Source: Cyclobacterium sp. 1_MG-2023 (lineage in GTDB: Bacteria; Bacteroidota; Bacteroidia; Cytophagales; Cyclobacteriaceae). From it: 64,000 bases of DNA. Every line of letters starts with the position of its first letter. Positions within the stretch are counted from its first letter, which is position 1. Made by a program: the position numbers and the translations under genes. Positions 8,281-17,187 of this stretch are shown one piece after another. The DNA is taken from NCBI RefSeq assembly GCF_030546805.1, contig NZ_JAUOPC010000001.1, forward strand, positions 270,081-334,080, read 5' to 3'. The notes under the pieces were generated by a model. That model worked only from the letters and a program-made list of their open reading frames with translations. It was not told the DNA's origin and made no database searches.

Positions 8281-11200
8281 ATGCAAATTACTAAAATATC
8301 TATACAAAGATCCACCATAGTGGTGGTGCTCTTTACCATTTTGACTTCCCTGGGGATTTTTTCCTACAGTCAAATGTCCTATGAGCTATTACCGAAGTTC
8401 AGTCCGAATGTAGTTACCGTATCCACACTTTACCCGGGCTCTGCTCCATCGGAGGTGGAAAATTCAGTTACTCGAAAACTGGAGGATGCATTGGCATCCT
8501 TGGAAGGGATTGATGTTATGAAATCTACTTCTCTGGAAAGTTTTTCTATCATTACCATTGAGCTTAAAGATGAAGTAAATGTAGATGTTATTCTACAGGA
8601 TGCACAACGTAAGATAGATGCTATATTAGGAGATCTTCCGGATGATGTAGATCCACCTTCATTAGGCAAGTTTAGTTTAGATGATATGCCTATCATGCAG
8701 TTGGGAGCTTACTCAACAATGAGTGCCACTGATTTTTATGATTTGATGGATCAGCGAATCCAGCCTACCCTGGCCCAGGTTGATGGTGTGGCACAAGTAA
8801 ATTTATTGGGAGGTACTGAAAGAGAAATTAAGGTAAACCTGAATCAAAATAAGCTTGAAGCTTTAGGGATTTCACCAATTCAGGTGAACCAAGCCATAGC
8901 TACGGAAAATTTAGATTTTCCTACAGGAAAGCTTATTAGTGATGATGAGCAAATATTGATTCGATTGGCCGGAAAATTTACTTCAGTTGATGAAATCAGA
9001 AACCTTGTGGTGGCGCAAAATGGGGCCTCTATTATTAAAATAAAAGATCTTGCTGAGGTAGTTGATTCTAATAAAGAGGAAGAAATCCTAAGTAGATTAA
9101 ATGGAAATGCCGCGATTGGTGTATCCATACAAAAACAATCGGACGCCAATGCGGTGGACGTGGCCGAAAATGTTACCCTTGCCTTGGCCGGCCTTGAAGA
9201 TACGTACAAAGACAATAGCCTAAAGTTTGAAGTTTCTCAAGACAGTTCAACCTTTACTTTAGAAGCTGCAGATGCTGTGATTCATGATTTAATTATAGCG
9301 GTTGTATTGGTGGCAGTAATCATGTTATTGTTTTTACACAGTATCCGGAATGCCGTGATTGTAATGATAGCAGTACCTGCTTCCATCGTAGCTACATTTA
9401 CAATAATGTATTTAGCCGGATTCACACTTAACCTAATGAGTTTATTGGCCCTTTCTCTAGTGGTGGGGATCTTAGTGGATGATGCCATTGTGGTGATTGA
9501 AAATATCTATCGGCATATGGAGAAGGGAAAAACTGCCGTACAAGCTTCCTATGATGGAATTCGAGAGATTGGAGGTACGGTAATATCCATTACACTGGTA
9601 ATTGTGGTGGTATTTGTTCCATTGTCCATGACGGGGGGCTTGATTGCCGGTATATTGACTCAATTCAGTATAACTGTGGCTGTGGCTACTTTGATAAGTT
9701 TATTGGTTGCTTTTACCTTAATCCCACTTTTAACTTCCAGGTTTTCAAAATTAGAACATGTGGATGCCAAAAGTATTTTCGGTAAAATAATCAATGGCTT
9801 TGAAAAAATACTCGACAGTATCGTAGCCTGGTTGACAGGTATTCTTAGCTGGTCATTTAACAACAAAGCCATTACGTTAATTTTGACTTTTGTAATGTTT
9901 GTCTCCTCCTTTATGCTAGTAAGCAACGGTTTTATTGGGAGCGAATTTGTAGGTCAAGGTGATAAAGGAGAATTCTTGATGAGGATTGAGCTTCCTAAAT
10001 CTGCTACTCTGGAGGAAACAAATTTTAAAACCATGGAGACGGAACATTTCTTAAGGAAAAACCCGGAAATAAGCGGAATCTTTACTTCAGTTGGACAAAC
10101 TACAGGTGGTTTTTCAGGGGCAACTTCCACACCTTATGCTGCTGAACTAACAGTTAAAATGGTGCCGGCAGAGGAAAGAAATATCACAGCCCCGGAATTT
10201 GCCAGGGAAATGGAAATTGCTTTGGAAGAAAGTATTGTGGGCGCTGAGTTTACTGCTGTGCCGATTGCCATTACTGGTACGGCAAGTGATGCACCTATAC
10301 AAATTTTACTATCAGGTCCGGATTTGGACGTTCTAAAGTCTTTTTCGGATAAAGTATTGGACGAAGTGAGTAAGGTACCAGGTACCAGAAAGGTTCAAAG
10401 CTCTCTTGAAGAAGGAAATCCTGAAATAAGCGTTCAAGTAGACCGAGCAAAAATGGCTGATTTGGGATTAGACATGGCTTTGGTAGGAGGAACCATGCAA
10501 GTTGCTTTCAATGGCAATACCGATACCAAATATAGAGATGGTGACTTTGAATATGACATTAACATTAAGTTGGATGAGTTTGATAGAAAATCTGTTGCTG
10601 ACATAGAAAACCTAGCTTTTGTCAACAAAAGGGGAGAAGTGATTTTACTAAAACAATTCGCCTCTGCCATACCATCTGAAGGGCCAAGTCAACTTGAGCG
10701 TCAAAATAGAATCACTTCCGTTTCTGTAAAGTCTCAGGTTTCAGGTAGACCTACCGGTACTGTAGGACAAGAGATTAAGGACAGGATTGCAATGCTTGAC
10801 ATGCCCAATGAAGTGAACATTTCCTATGAGGGTGATATGAAAATGCAAGATGAAGGATTCGGAAGTTTGGGTATCGCTTTATTGGCTTCCATTTTACTGA
10901 TTTATTTAATTATGGTCGCTTTGTATGACAATTACGTATATCCTTTGGTGGTGATGTTCTCGCTTCCCCTAGCTATCATAGGTGCCTTGTTAGCCTTGGC
11001 ATTGTCAGGTTCTTCTTTAAGCATATTTAGTATTCTTGGATTGATTATGCTAATGGGACTGGTTGCTAAAAATGCGATTTTATTGGTGGATTTTGCCAAC
11101 CAGTTGAAAGCTGCAGGCATAGAAGTTAAAACAGCTCTATTTAAGGCTGTTGAGATCAGGTTTAGACCGATCCTTATGACCACTCTTGCGATGGTTTTCG

Positions 11201-11436
11201 GTATGCTTCCTATTGCTCTTGCTTCCGGTGCCGGTGCTGAATGGAAAAATGGACTTGCATGGGCTTTGATTGGTGGACTAATCTCCTCTATGTTTTTGAC
11301 CATGGTAATTGTACCGGTTATCTATTATGTTTTTGATAGGATATTGGCCAAGTTTGGTATGGATAAGAAAAAGGAAATTGTGGTAGAAGAAACGGAATTG
11401 TCCGAAGAAGATTCCGAAGTAGCTGCTTATGTATAA
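8281..11436 (+). CDS. RND multidrug-type efflux permease (HAE1-like, system 1)
   Basis: A 1051-residue inner-membrane proton antiporter of the AcrB/HAE1 type. It shows the duplicated fold: a first helix (IVVVLFTILTSLGIFSYSQM), a large periplasmic loop, helices 2-6, then the same again. The paired proton-relay aspartates of helix 4 are Asp400 and Asp401 (LVDDAIVVIEN). Helix 10 has the partner lysine in LMGLVAKNAILLVDFANQ, so the pump looks catalytically complete. The C-terminus is acidic and cytoplasmic (EETELSEEDSE). The gene is third in the operon, 8 bp after the adaptor. The class exports amphiphilic toxicants or lipids; the real substrate is not evident. Confidence 0.94.
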   Translation: MQITKISIQRSTIVVVLFTILTSLGIFSYSQMSYELLPKFSPNVVTVSTLYPGSAPSEVENSVTRKLEDALASLEGIDVMKSTSLESFSIITIELKDEVNVDVILQDAQRKIDAILGDLPDDVDPPSLGKFSLDDMPIMQLGAYSTMSATDFYDLMDQRIQPTLAQVDGVAQVNLLGGTEREIKVNLNQNKLEALGISPIQVNQAIATENLDFPTGKLISDDEQILIRLAGKFTSVDEIRNLVVAQNGASIIKIKDLAEVVDSNKEEEILSRLNGNAAIGVSIQKQSDANAVDVAENVTLALAGLEDTYKDNSLKFEVSQDSSTFTLEAADAVIHDLIIAVVLVAVIMLLFLHSIRNAVIVMIAVPASIVATFTIMYLAGFTLNLMSLLALSLVVGILVDDAIVVIENIYRHMEKGKTAVQASYDGIREIGGTVISITLVIVVVFVPLSMTGGLIAGILTQFSITVAVATLISLLVAFTLIPLLTSRFSKLEHVDAKSIFGKIINGFEKILDSIVAWLTGILSWSFNNKAITLILTFVMFVSSFMLVSNGFIGSEFVGQGDKGEFLMRIELPKSATLEETNFKTMETEHFLRKNPEISGIFTSVGQTTGGFSGATSTPYAAELTVKMVPAEERNITAPEFAREMEIALEESIVGAEFTAVPIAITGTASDAPIQILLSGPDLDVLKSFSDKVLDEVSKVPGTRKVQSSLEEGNPEISVQVDRAKMADLGLDMALVGGTMQVAFNGNTDTKYRDGDFEYDINIKLDEFDRKSVADIENLAFVNKRGEVILLKQFASAIPSEGPSQLERQNRITSVSVKSQVSGRPTGTVGQEIKDRIAMLDMPNEVNISYEGDMKMQDEGFGSLGIALLASILLIYLIMVALYDNYVYPLVVMFSLPLAIIGALLALALSGSSLSIFSILGLIMLMGLVAKNAILLVDFANQLKAAGIEVKTALFKAVEIRFRPILMTTLAMVFGMLPIALASGAGAEWKNGLAWALIGGLISSMFLTMVIVPVIYYVFDRILAKFGMDKKKEIVVEETELSEEDSEVAAYV

Positions 11437-11461
11437 ATAGAATCATATTTAAAATAAAAGT

Positions 11462-11499
11462 TAGTATTAGGCCGTTTACTCCTAAACAGCTTAATACTA
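11462..11499 (+). promoter_or_regulatory. Long stem-loop between RND pump and carrier-like gene
   Basis: TAGTATTA (11462-11469) pairs with TAATACTA (11492-11499), and GTTTA (11474-11478) pairs with TAAAC (11483-11487) around a CTCC loop; one or two mismatches lie between. No T tract follows, so a transcript-processing or attenuation role is more likely than simple termination. Confidence 0.5.
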
Positions 11500-11528
11500 G
11501 CTTACTACATACAATTAAATCAAATAAG

Positions 11529-11768
11529 ATGAACAATTACACTAGATTAAAAGCAATTGTAGAGGTAATGGGACAATATGGTATTTCTCCTGTAGCCAAG
11601 GTAAGACAAGCTGATTTTGTAGACGATCTTGGGTTTGACAAGGTTTTCCTCAATGGATTGATCTTTGATGTGGAAAATGTTCTCCAGATGGAGCTAAATG
11701 AGGAAATTGTGAATTCCTTGAAAAAACCAGAAGATTTAATTCAATATTTTCTTCAACATCAGAACTAA
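11529..11768 (+). CDS. Acyl-carrier-protein-like protein lacking the phosphopantetheine serine
   Basis: A 79-residue acidic helical protein with the size and layout of an acyl carrier protein. Helix 1 is at residues 4-17 (TRLKAIVEVMGQYG). A loop leads to DDLGFDKVFLNGLIFDVENVLQMEL (residues 32-56), which aligns with the ACP pattern DLGxDSLxxxELxxxLExxF, and the C-terminal helix is KKPEDLIQYFLQHQ. At the modification site the DSL triad reads Asp37-Lys38-Val39, so the serine that carries 4'-phosphopantetheine is missing and the protein should not carry acyl groups in the usual way. The gene follows the RND pump by 92 bp, with a strong hairpin between and a terminator after it. A structural or regulatory partner role is inferred; the ACP fold assignment is moderately sure. 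Confidence 0.7.
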   Translation: MNNYTRLKAIVEVMGQYGISPVAKVRQADFVDDLGFDKVFLNGLIFDVENVLQMELNEEIVNSLKKPEDLIQYFLQHQN

Positions 11769-11811
11769 AAACATTTATTATCAATATAACCTTTTTAGGT
11801 TAGGTCATAAA

Positions 11812-11840
11812 AAAAGGTCTGGATTCTATCCAGACCTTTT
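11812..11840. terminator. Bidirectional intrinsic terminator
   Basis: AAAAGGTCTGG (11812-11822) pairs perfectly with CCAGACCTTTT (11830-11840) across a 7-nt loop, with A and T tracts on the two sides. It sits between the convergent carrier-like gene (plus) and the SusD gene (minus) and can serve both. Confidence 0.85.
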
Positions 11841-11997
11841 ACTTTAAAACTTATTCTCTTGTAATTCTTGTGCATCCGAAGATCTCCTAAATAAGTAAAA
11901 ACCCTTAAGTCTGTGAATAAATTATTATATGACTTTTGGTCTCAACTACCAGTGAAATCTTCAGCTCAGAAAGAACCAGTGACTCTCTCGATATCTA

Positions 11998-13668
11998 TTA
12001 ATACCCTGGATTTTGAGGGAAATTTGCACTATTACCTTGGGCGCGGTCTATTTGATTTTGAGGTATAGGTCTTAAAACATGGAACTCTTCTATTCCGATA
12101 GATTTAGGGTTATGTGCCCTGACTCTTTCCACAAGAATGCCCCATCGCTTCAAGTCTAACCATCTTTGTTGCTCTCCCAATAGTTCTCTTGCTCTTTCTT
12201 CAATAATCATTTCCATATCCATATCTGAAGTAGAAATCTCCATTTCCCCTTCTTTGCCGGGAAAAGCAGCCCTTCTTCTTACCATATTGACATTTTCGGT
12301 GGCCTCTGCAATTTTATCTTGCTTCAATTGAGCTTCAGCTAAAAGAAGGTAAGTATCTGCCAACCTAAATGAGATATAGTCTCTCGTACCTTGAAACTGA
12401 GTTAAGTCTGCTCTCCCCGGATCGAGGTGTTTATTGAGAGTAGGGAACAACCTTTCTGTATAGGCACTAGGCACCAATACCTGGAAAGGCTTTTGTGCCC
12501 TTACTTCTTCTGACATCTCGTAACCTGGCACATATATAGCAGTATCTCCTGCAGCAAAATTTACTTGAGATTTGGAGTGATCAAAACTAGTATTGAAAGT
12601 TCCCGGATTGTTAGAATAATAAGTGTGTTTGAAAGATTGTTGATACCTGCTGTCATTTTCTCTATCTGCAAAAATTACATTTAAGGTATAATCAGTAGGC
12701 ATGTACCTTTTAAACGGTCTACCATTTTCTGTATCCCTTCGCATTCCAGGCTGAACATCATATTCCATTAAGAAGAAAACATGTGTATTATTGCCAGTTC
12801 CATTGGTCAATGGGTTATTGCTGTATTGCGTTGCAAATATTACCTCGTCGTTTACTTCATTTCCAAAGGCATGTATATCCCCATAATTATCCAGAAGCCT
12901 AAAACTGTAATTTTCAATCACAGATTGTAGTAGGGATTCAGCCTTGGCGTAATCATCATTGGCGGCTGCCTCAGAAGTAGCTTTAGTAACATAAACTTTA
13001 CCCAATAAATTTTCTGCTGCTGGTCGGGTGGCTCTTCCATAATCATCCGCTTGAGAAACTGCTGGCAGCTCAGGAATAGCTGTTTCTAAATCATTAATAA
13101 TTGCAGCATAAATTTCCGGAACAGGTGTCCGTGTTACTTCATTATTTGGAATGACTGATTCGGAAAGCTGTAAGTCAATAGGACCAAAAAGCTGCACCAA
13201 AATAAAATAATGATGGGCTCTAATGAATTTGGCTTCTGCGATTCTAATTTGCCGAATTTCTTCTGATAGACCTTCAACTTCCGGTGCTCTTTCAATAACA
13301 GCATTGGCCGTATTAATCCCTTGATAAAGCTGGTCCCAAACCTCTCTTACATGTGAGTTTTGAGAATCAAAATCAGAAGTGTAAAAATTCATGTATTTAA
13401 AGGAGCCATCAGATCCATTGGTATAAGTATCAGTACCGAAAACGGTAAAATTATTTCCCCTTTCGGTTCCATACCATGACCTAAAAGAGCTGTAAGCGGC
13501 TTGCAGCCCATCATTCAGCCCACTGGGTGTGTTTAAGTAATCGTTTCCAATGTTTGAAACAACATTTTCTTCCAATAAACCTTCACAGCTTACTGCCGCA
13601 AAAATTGCTGCACTTATCAAGCTGGCTTTAAAATAGCTTAATAATTTATTTTTATAGTTAATTTTCAT
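11998..13668 (-). CDS. SusD/RagB-family glycan-binding lipoprotein
   Basis: A 556-residue surface lipoprotein. The signal peptide ends in a lipobox with Cys28 (AAVSC). The body shows SusD features: DGLQAAYSSFRSWYG at the N-terminal TPR-like part, IRIAEAKFIRAHHYFILVQLFGPIDL, and the C-terminal block YISFRLADTYLLLAEAQLKQ followed by NMVRRRAAFPG and IIEERARELLGEQQRWLDLKRWG. SusD proteins form the lid over the SusC channel and bind oligosaccharides. I chose the ATG at 13668 over a TTG 9 bp upstream. The gene follows susC by 24 bp on the minus strand and is the last gene of the locus. The lyase and sulfatase upstream suggest a sulfated uronic-acid polysaccharide ligand. Confidence 0.93.
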   Translation of the reverse strand: MKINYKNKLLSYFKASLISAAIFAAVSCEGLLEENVVSNIGNDYLNTPSGLNDGLQAAYSSFRSWYGTERGNNFTVFGTDTYTNGSDGSFKYMNFYTSDFDSQNSHVREVWDQLYQGINTANAVIERAPEVEGLSEEIRQIRIAEAKFIRAHHYFILVQLFGPIDLQLSESVIPNNEVTRTPVPEIYAAIINDLETAIPELPAVSQADDYGRATRPAAENLLGKVYVTKATSEAAANDDYAKAESLLQSVIENYSFRLLDNYGDIHAFGNEVNDEVIFATQYSNNPLTNGTGNNTHVFFLMEYDVQPGMRRDTENGRPFKRYMPTDYTLNVIFADRENDSRYQQSFKHTYYSNNPGTFNTSFDHSKSQVNFAAGDTAIYVPGYEMSEEVRAQKPFQVLVPSAYTERLFPTLNKHLDPGRADLTQFQGTRDYISFRLADTYLLLAEAQLKQDKIAEATENVNMVRRRAAFPGKEGEMEISTSDMDMEMIIEERARELLGEQQRWLDLKRWGILVERVRAHNPKSIGIEEFHVLRPIPQNQIDRAQGNSANFPQNPGY

Positions 13669-13692
13669 TTTTAGCAAAATTTAGGTTCAGTT

Positions 13693-16600
13693 TTAAAACT
13701 TAGCATTAATTCCAAAAGTAAACTGTGTAACAGCAGGAGCAATATTAGAATTGATAACTCCACCTTCTACGCCCTGTTCTCCATCTATAAAGGTTTCAGG
13801 ATCAATTCCTGCATGTCGGCTTCTGTATTTTGAGAAAATAAATGGTTGTTGAATACTGGTATAAACCCTAAGGCTTTCCATTTTGAGTCTTTCAACAATG
13901 CCTTCCGGCATGGTGTAACCAAAATTTATATTTCTAATTTTAAGGAAGGTGCCATCAAAATATTGCAAAGAAGAGGAATATTTTGGAAATTCTTGGTTTA
14001 CATTTGGACGAGGATAATCATTCGTTGGATTGGCCGGGGTCCAATAATCCACGTTTAAATTATTGTATCTACCTGCAAGTGCATTGAACCCGCCTGTATG
14101 AAAACCACTTCTGATCATGGACCCAAACCTTCCAAAAATAAAAAAGGATAAATCAAGCCCTTTGTAAGAAAACCTATTGGTGATTCCTCCTGCAAAATCA
14201 GGAACCGGTGAACCTAGAATTTGGCGGTCGTCTGCATTGATCTGTCCGTCGTTATTCACATCCTCTATTTTAATGATACCGGGTTGATCACTATAAACTG
14301 CGGCTTCATCTGCTTCATCTACTTGCCAAATGCCAATCTTGTTCCAATCGTAGAATACCGTTAAAGGTTCTCCGATAAAGCGTCCTGCACCTACATCATC
14401 TCCATCAGCCAATTCTAGAATTTCCTCTCTGTTTCTATTAAAAATAAAATCTGTGGACCACCTAAAATTTCCTTTATCGATATTTATTGTGTTTAAAGTC
14501 AATTCAATACCTCTATTTTGCGTTTTACCTATATTGGTAATAAAACCTCCAAAACCTGTTGAATTAGGCAAGGGTTGGGGAGCCAATAGGTCAGTGGTGG
14601 TGGTAATATAATATTCTGCAGAACCTGCAATTCTTCCCTGTGAGAAAACAAAATCAAGACCGGCATTGGCTGTAGTAGAAGTTTCCCATTTTAAATCCGG
14701 ATTACCAATGGTGTTGGGTAAGTAGCCAAAAGCAGCATTTGATCCAAATTCATATGAAGTTCTAGCAAGCAAAGGTTGAGTTTGGTAAGGTGCAATACCC
14801 TGATTGCCGATGGCTCCGTAACTTATCCTTAGTTTTAACTGGTCTAAAACTGTGCTTTCCTGTAGGAAGCGCTCATCACCAATATTCCAGCCTAATGCTA
14901 CCGAAGGGAAATAGCCAAAACGATTGTTTTTACCAAACCTTGATGAACCATCAGCTCTTAAAGTAGCAGTCATCAGGTATTTACCTTGGTAATCGTAATT
15001 TAACCTCCCCAAAAATGACAATAAAGTCCATTGAATTAAATTGGTATTGGCACCTGTTATTTGACTTGCATCGCCTAATTGGTGATAACTTTGGCTTTCT
15101 GCAGGGATTCCCAATACATTAATACTTGAATATTCCCTATTGTCTCTTTGTAAAGATTGTAGTCCTGTAAATTGAAAAGTATGGGATTCATTTAGAATTT
15201 TGGTGTAATTGATGATATTTTCAATTGTGTAGTTGAATTGAAATTCTTCAGAAATACTACCTGTAGGATCTCCTTCCCGCCTGGCATTGGTTTGAGATCC
15301 TATAAATCTGCCACTTCTACTTATACCTATATCAGGACCAAAATTAAATCGATAAGTTAAACTAGGTGTAATGTCATAAACTGCATAAAAACTATTAAAA
15401 ATCCTGTACCTCTTGGTTAAGTCTTCATGAGCACCTGGTACAATTTCAGCCAACGGGTTTGTCCTTAAACCATCCTGGGTAGGTTTGAAGTTAATGGTCC
15501 CGTCATCATTGAAGGTTTTTCCTAAAGGATTTTCCTGGAGTGCACCACCGATAGGATTAAAATTAGCACCGTTTCTTTCACTGTAGGTAGCTAAAGTAGA
15601 AGTACCAATTCTAAATTTATCATTGAACTTATGGTCAAGATTTATCCGGTAAGTATGTCTGGTAAAATCTTGTAACTTAACTACGCCAATGTCTTTAAAA
15701 AAATTTGCAGAAATAAAGAAAGTGGTTTTTTCATTACCACCCCCTACACTTACATTGTGATTTTGAATGGATCCTGTTCTAGTTAAAGCATCAATGTAAT
15801 CGAAACTTCTTCCCAATTCTATGCTTTCTAATTCATTAGGCTCAAATAGAGAAGCGTCCGCCTCCGGAGTTGCAGGGCCTTCAGGATATTCTCCAACAGC
15901 TCTTCTGGACTCTCTTTTATATTCTGCAAACTCTTCTCCATTAAAATTTTGGATTCTTCCAAGACTTTTACTGATTCCATAATAAGAATCTACCGAGACC
16001 CTGGTCTTTCCTGCATTTCCTCTTTTGGTGGTAATGATAACCACACCATTTGCACCCCTCGATCCATATATGGCAGTAGCTGAAGCATCTTTTAACACCT
16101 CCATTGAGGCAATGTCCTGTGGGTTAAAGTCAGTCATTCCACCTACAATAGGAATGTTATCGACAACGTATAGGGGATCGTTGCCGGCATTAAATGAACG
16201 TCTGCCCCTGATTCTTACTTGTGGTTCAGCTCCTGGTTTACTACCAGCCTGTGTGACGTCCACCCCTGTGGCACGTCCTTGTAGGGCTTGTCTCGCATCT
16301 GTAATTGGTAGTTCTAAAATTTCTTTATTTCCTACAGAAGAAATGGCACCTGTCAGTTGACTTTTTTTAGTAGTACCATAACCAACAACAATCACCTCAT
16401 CGAGATCGGAGATGTCCGGTTCTAATTGAACATTCACTATTGTCTGGTTTTCAATTTTTACTTCTTTGGATGAATATCCTATAAAGGAAAACACAAGTGT
16501 CGCATTGGAAGGGGCTGAAAGGTTATAGTTCCCTTCTACATCAGCAGCAGCCCCGGTGGAAGTACCTTTAATCAGTACAGAAGCTCCTGGTATGCCCATG

Positions 16601-16713
16601 TTATTTTCATCTACAATTCTCCCACTTATCTCCACATTTTGGGCCATGAGCAATTGGGTATTTAATCCAATCAAAAGGATTAAATACCCTAATTTTAAGG
16701 ATAATTTTTGCAT
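13693..16713 (-). CDS. SusC/RagA-family TonB-linked outer-membrane transporter
   Basis: A 1006-residue receptor with a signal peptide (LNTQLLMAQ). A CarboxypepD_reg-like domain (residues 27-105, GRIVDENNMGIPGASVLIKG) is followed by the SusC box DEVIVVGYGTTKKSQLTGAIS and a plug with VEVLKDASATAIYGSRGANG, then a long barrel ending in FTFGINAKF. It imports oligosaccharides in a complex with SusD (24 bp downstream). It is the first gene of its half of the locus: 474 bp separate it from the sulfatase, with hairpins and a candidate promoter in that gap, so susCD may be transcribed separately from the enzyme genes. Confidence 0.95.
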   Translation of the reverse strand: MQKLSLKLGYLILLIGLNTQLLMAQNVEISGRIVDENNMGIPGASVLIKGTSTGAAADVEGNYNLSAPSNATLVFSFIGYSSKEVKIENQTIVNVQLEPDISDLDEVIVVGYGTTKKSQLTGAISSVGNKEILELPITDARQALQGRATGVDVTQAGSKPGAEPQVRIRGRRSFNAGNDPLYVVDNIPIVGGMTDFNPQDIASMEVLKDASATAIYGSRGANGVVIITTKRGNAGKTRVSVDSYYGISKSLGRIQNFNGEEFAEYKRESRRAVGEYPEGPATPEADASLFEPNELESIELGRSFDYIDALTRTGSIQNHNVSVGGGNEKTTFFISANFFKDIGVVKLQDFTRHTYRINLDHKFNDKFRIGTSTLATYSERNGANFNPIGGALQENPLGKTFNDDGTINFKPTQDGLRTNPLAEIVPGAHEDLTKRYRIFNSFYAVYDITPSLTYRFNFGPDIGISRSGRFIGSQTNARREGDPTGSISEEFQFNYTIENIINYTKILNESHTFQFTGLQSLQRDNREYSSINVLGIPAESQSYHQLGDASQITGANTNLIQWTLLSFLGRLNYDYQGKYLMTATLRADGSSRFGKNNRFGYFPSVALGWNIGDERFLQESTVLDQLKLRISYGAIGNQGIAPYQTQPLLARTSYEFGSNAAFGYLPNTIGNPDLKWETSTTANAGLDFVFSQGRIAGSAEYYITTTTDLLAPQPLPNSTGFGGFITNIGKTQNRGIELTLNTINIDKGNFRWSTDFIFNRNREEILELADGDDVGAGRFIGEPLTVFYDWNKIGIWQVDEADEAAVYSDQPGIIKIEDVNNDGQINADDRQILGSPVPDFAGGITNRFSYKGLDLSFFIFGRFGSMIRSGFHTGGFNALAGRYNNLNVDYWTPANPTNDYPRPNVNQEFPKYSSSLQYFDGTFLKIRNINFGYTMPEGIVERLKMESLRVYTSIQQPFIFSKYRSRHAGIDPETFIDGEQGVEGGVINSNIAPAVTQFTFGINAKF

Positions 16714-16921
16714 GGTAATTTTAGGTTTAATTTTTAATTGTTTAGGTAATATTAATAGGATTTTACTTGTTCCAGCTAATTATTTGATATTTTAAATAAA
16801 AAGTTAGACGTTTTAACTAGTAATCCTTTGGGCTTTAATCCATTCAATGGATTTTACATTGGCAATAAAAATTTGAGTTTATTCATAAGCTGATTTAGGT
16901 TTAATAAATTTTAAAATTTAT

Positions 16922-16952
16922 CAAAACTAGACAAAACCAACTAAATTTGCAA
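16922..16952 (-). promoter_or_regulatory. Candidate susC promoter with long leader
   Basis: On the minus strand TAGTTTTG (16929 to 16922) fits TAnnTTTG, and TTG (16952 to 16950) lies 20 bp upstream. Transcription would start near 16915 and leave a leader of about 200 nt before the susC ATG. This rests on consensus matching only. The 474-bp gap 16714-17187 holds no gene. Confidence 0.4.
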
Positions 16953-17040
16953 TATATATTATTCTTATAGTTTTACGGAAAATAGGGGGCAAGCAATTCT
17001 TATATTTTTTATATGAAAATAAGAAAATTAAAAAATATGA

Positions 17041-17115
17041 AAGGGCCCGGATTTGAACTTCCAGGCCTTATTAATTCTTTTTTAAATTAATTGATACCTA
17101 TAAAAAAGTAGGTAT
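17041..17115 (-). terminator. Stem-loops downstream of the sulfatase gene
   Basis: Two inverted repeats follow the sulfatase stop on the minus strand. The first is ATACCTA (17094-17100) with TAGGTAT (17109-17115). The second is a GC-rich stem of AAGGGCC and GGA (17041-17052) against TCC and GGCCTT (17060-17069), with one mismatch. The second is followed on the minus strand by a run of T (CATATTTTTT), as in an intrinsic terminator. This would separate the enzyme genes from susCD. Confidence 0.55.
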
Positions 17116-17187
17116 TATAAGAATGAAACTAAAAGGGAAAAAATATATTTTTTTGTCTTGAATAATCAAAGTAATTGGAGATTGAAC

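Noticed and set aside
10932-11303. Minus-strand frame of 123 codons inside the RND permease gene
   Set aside because: It is an antisense shadow of a well-conserved coding region; similar long shadows occur in both RND genes.
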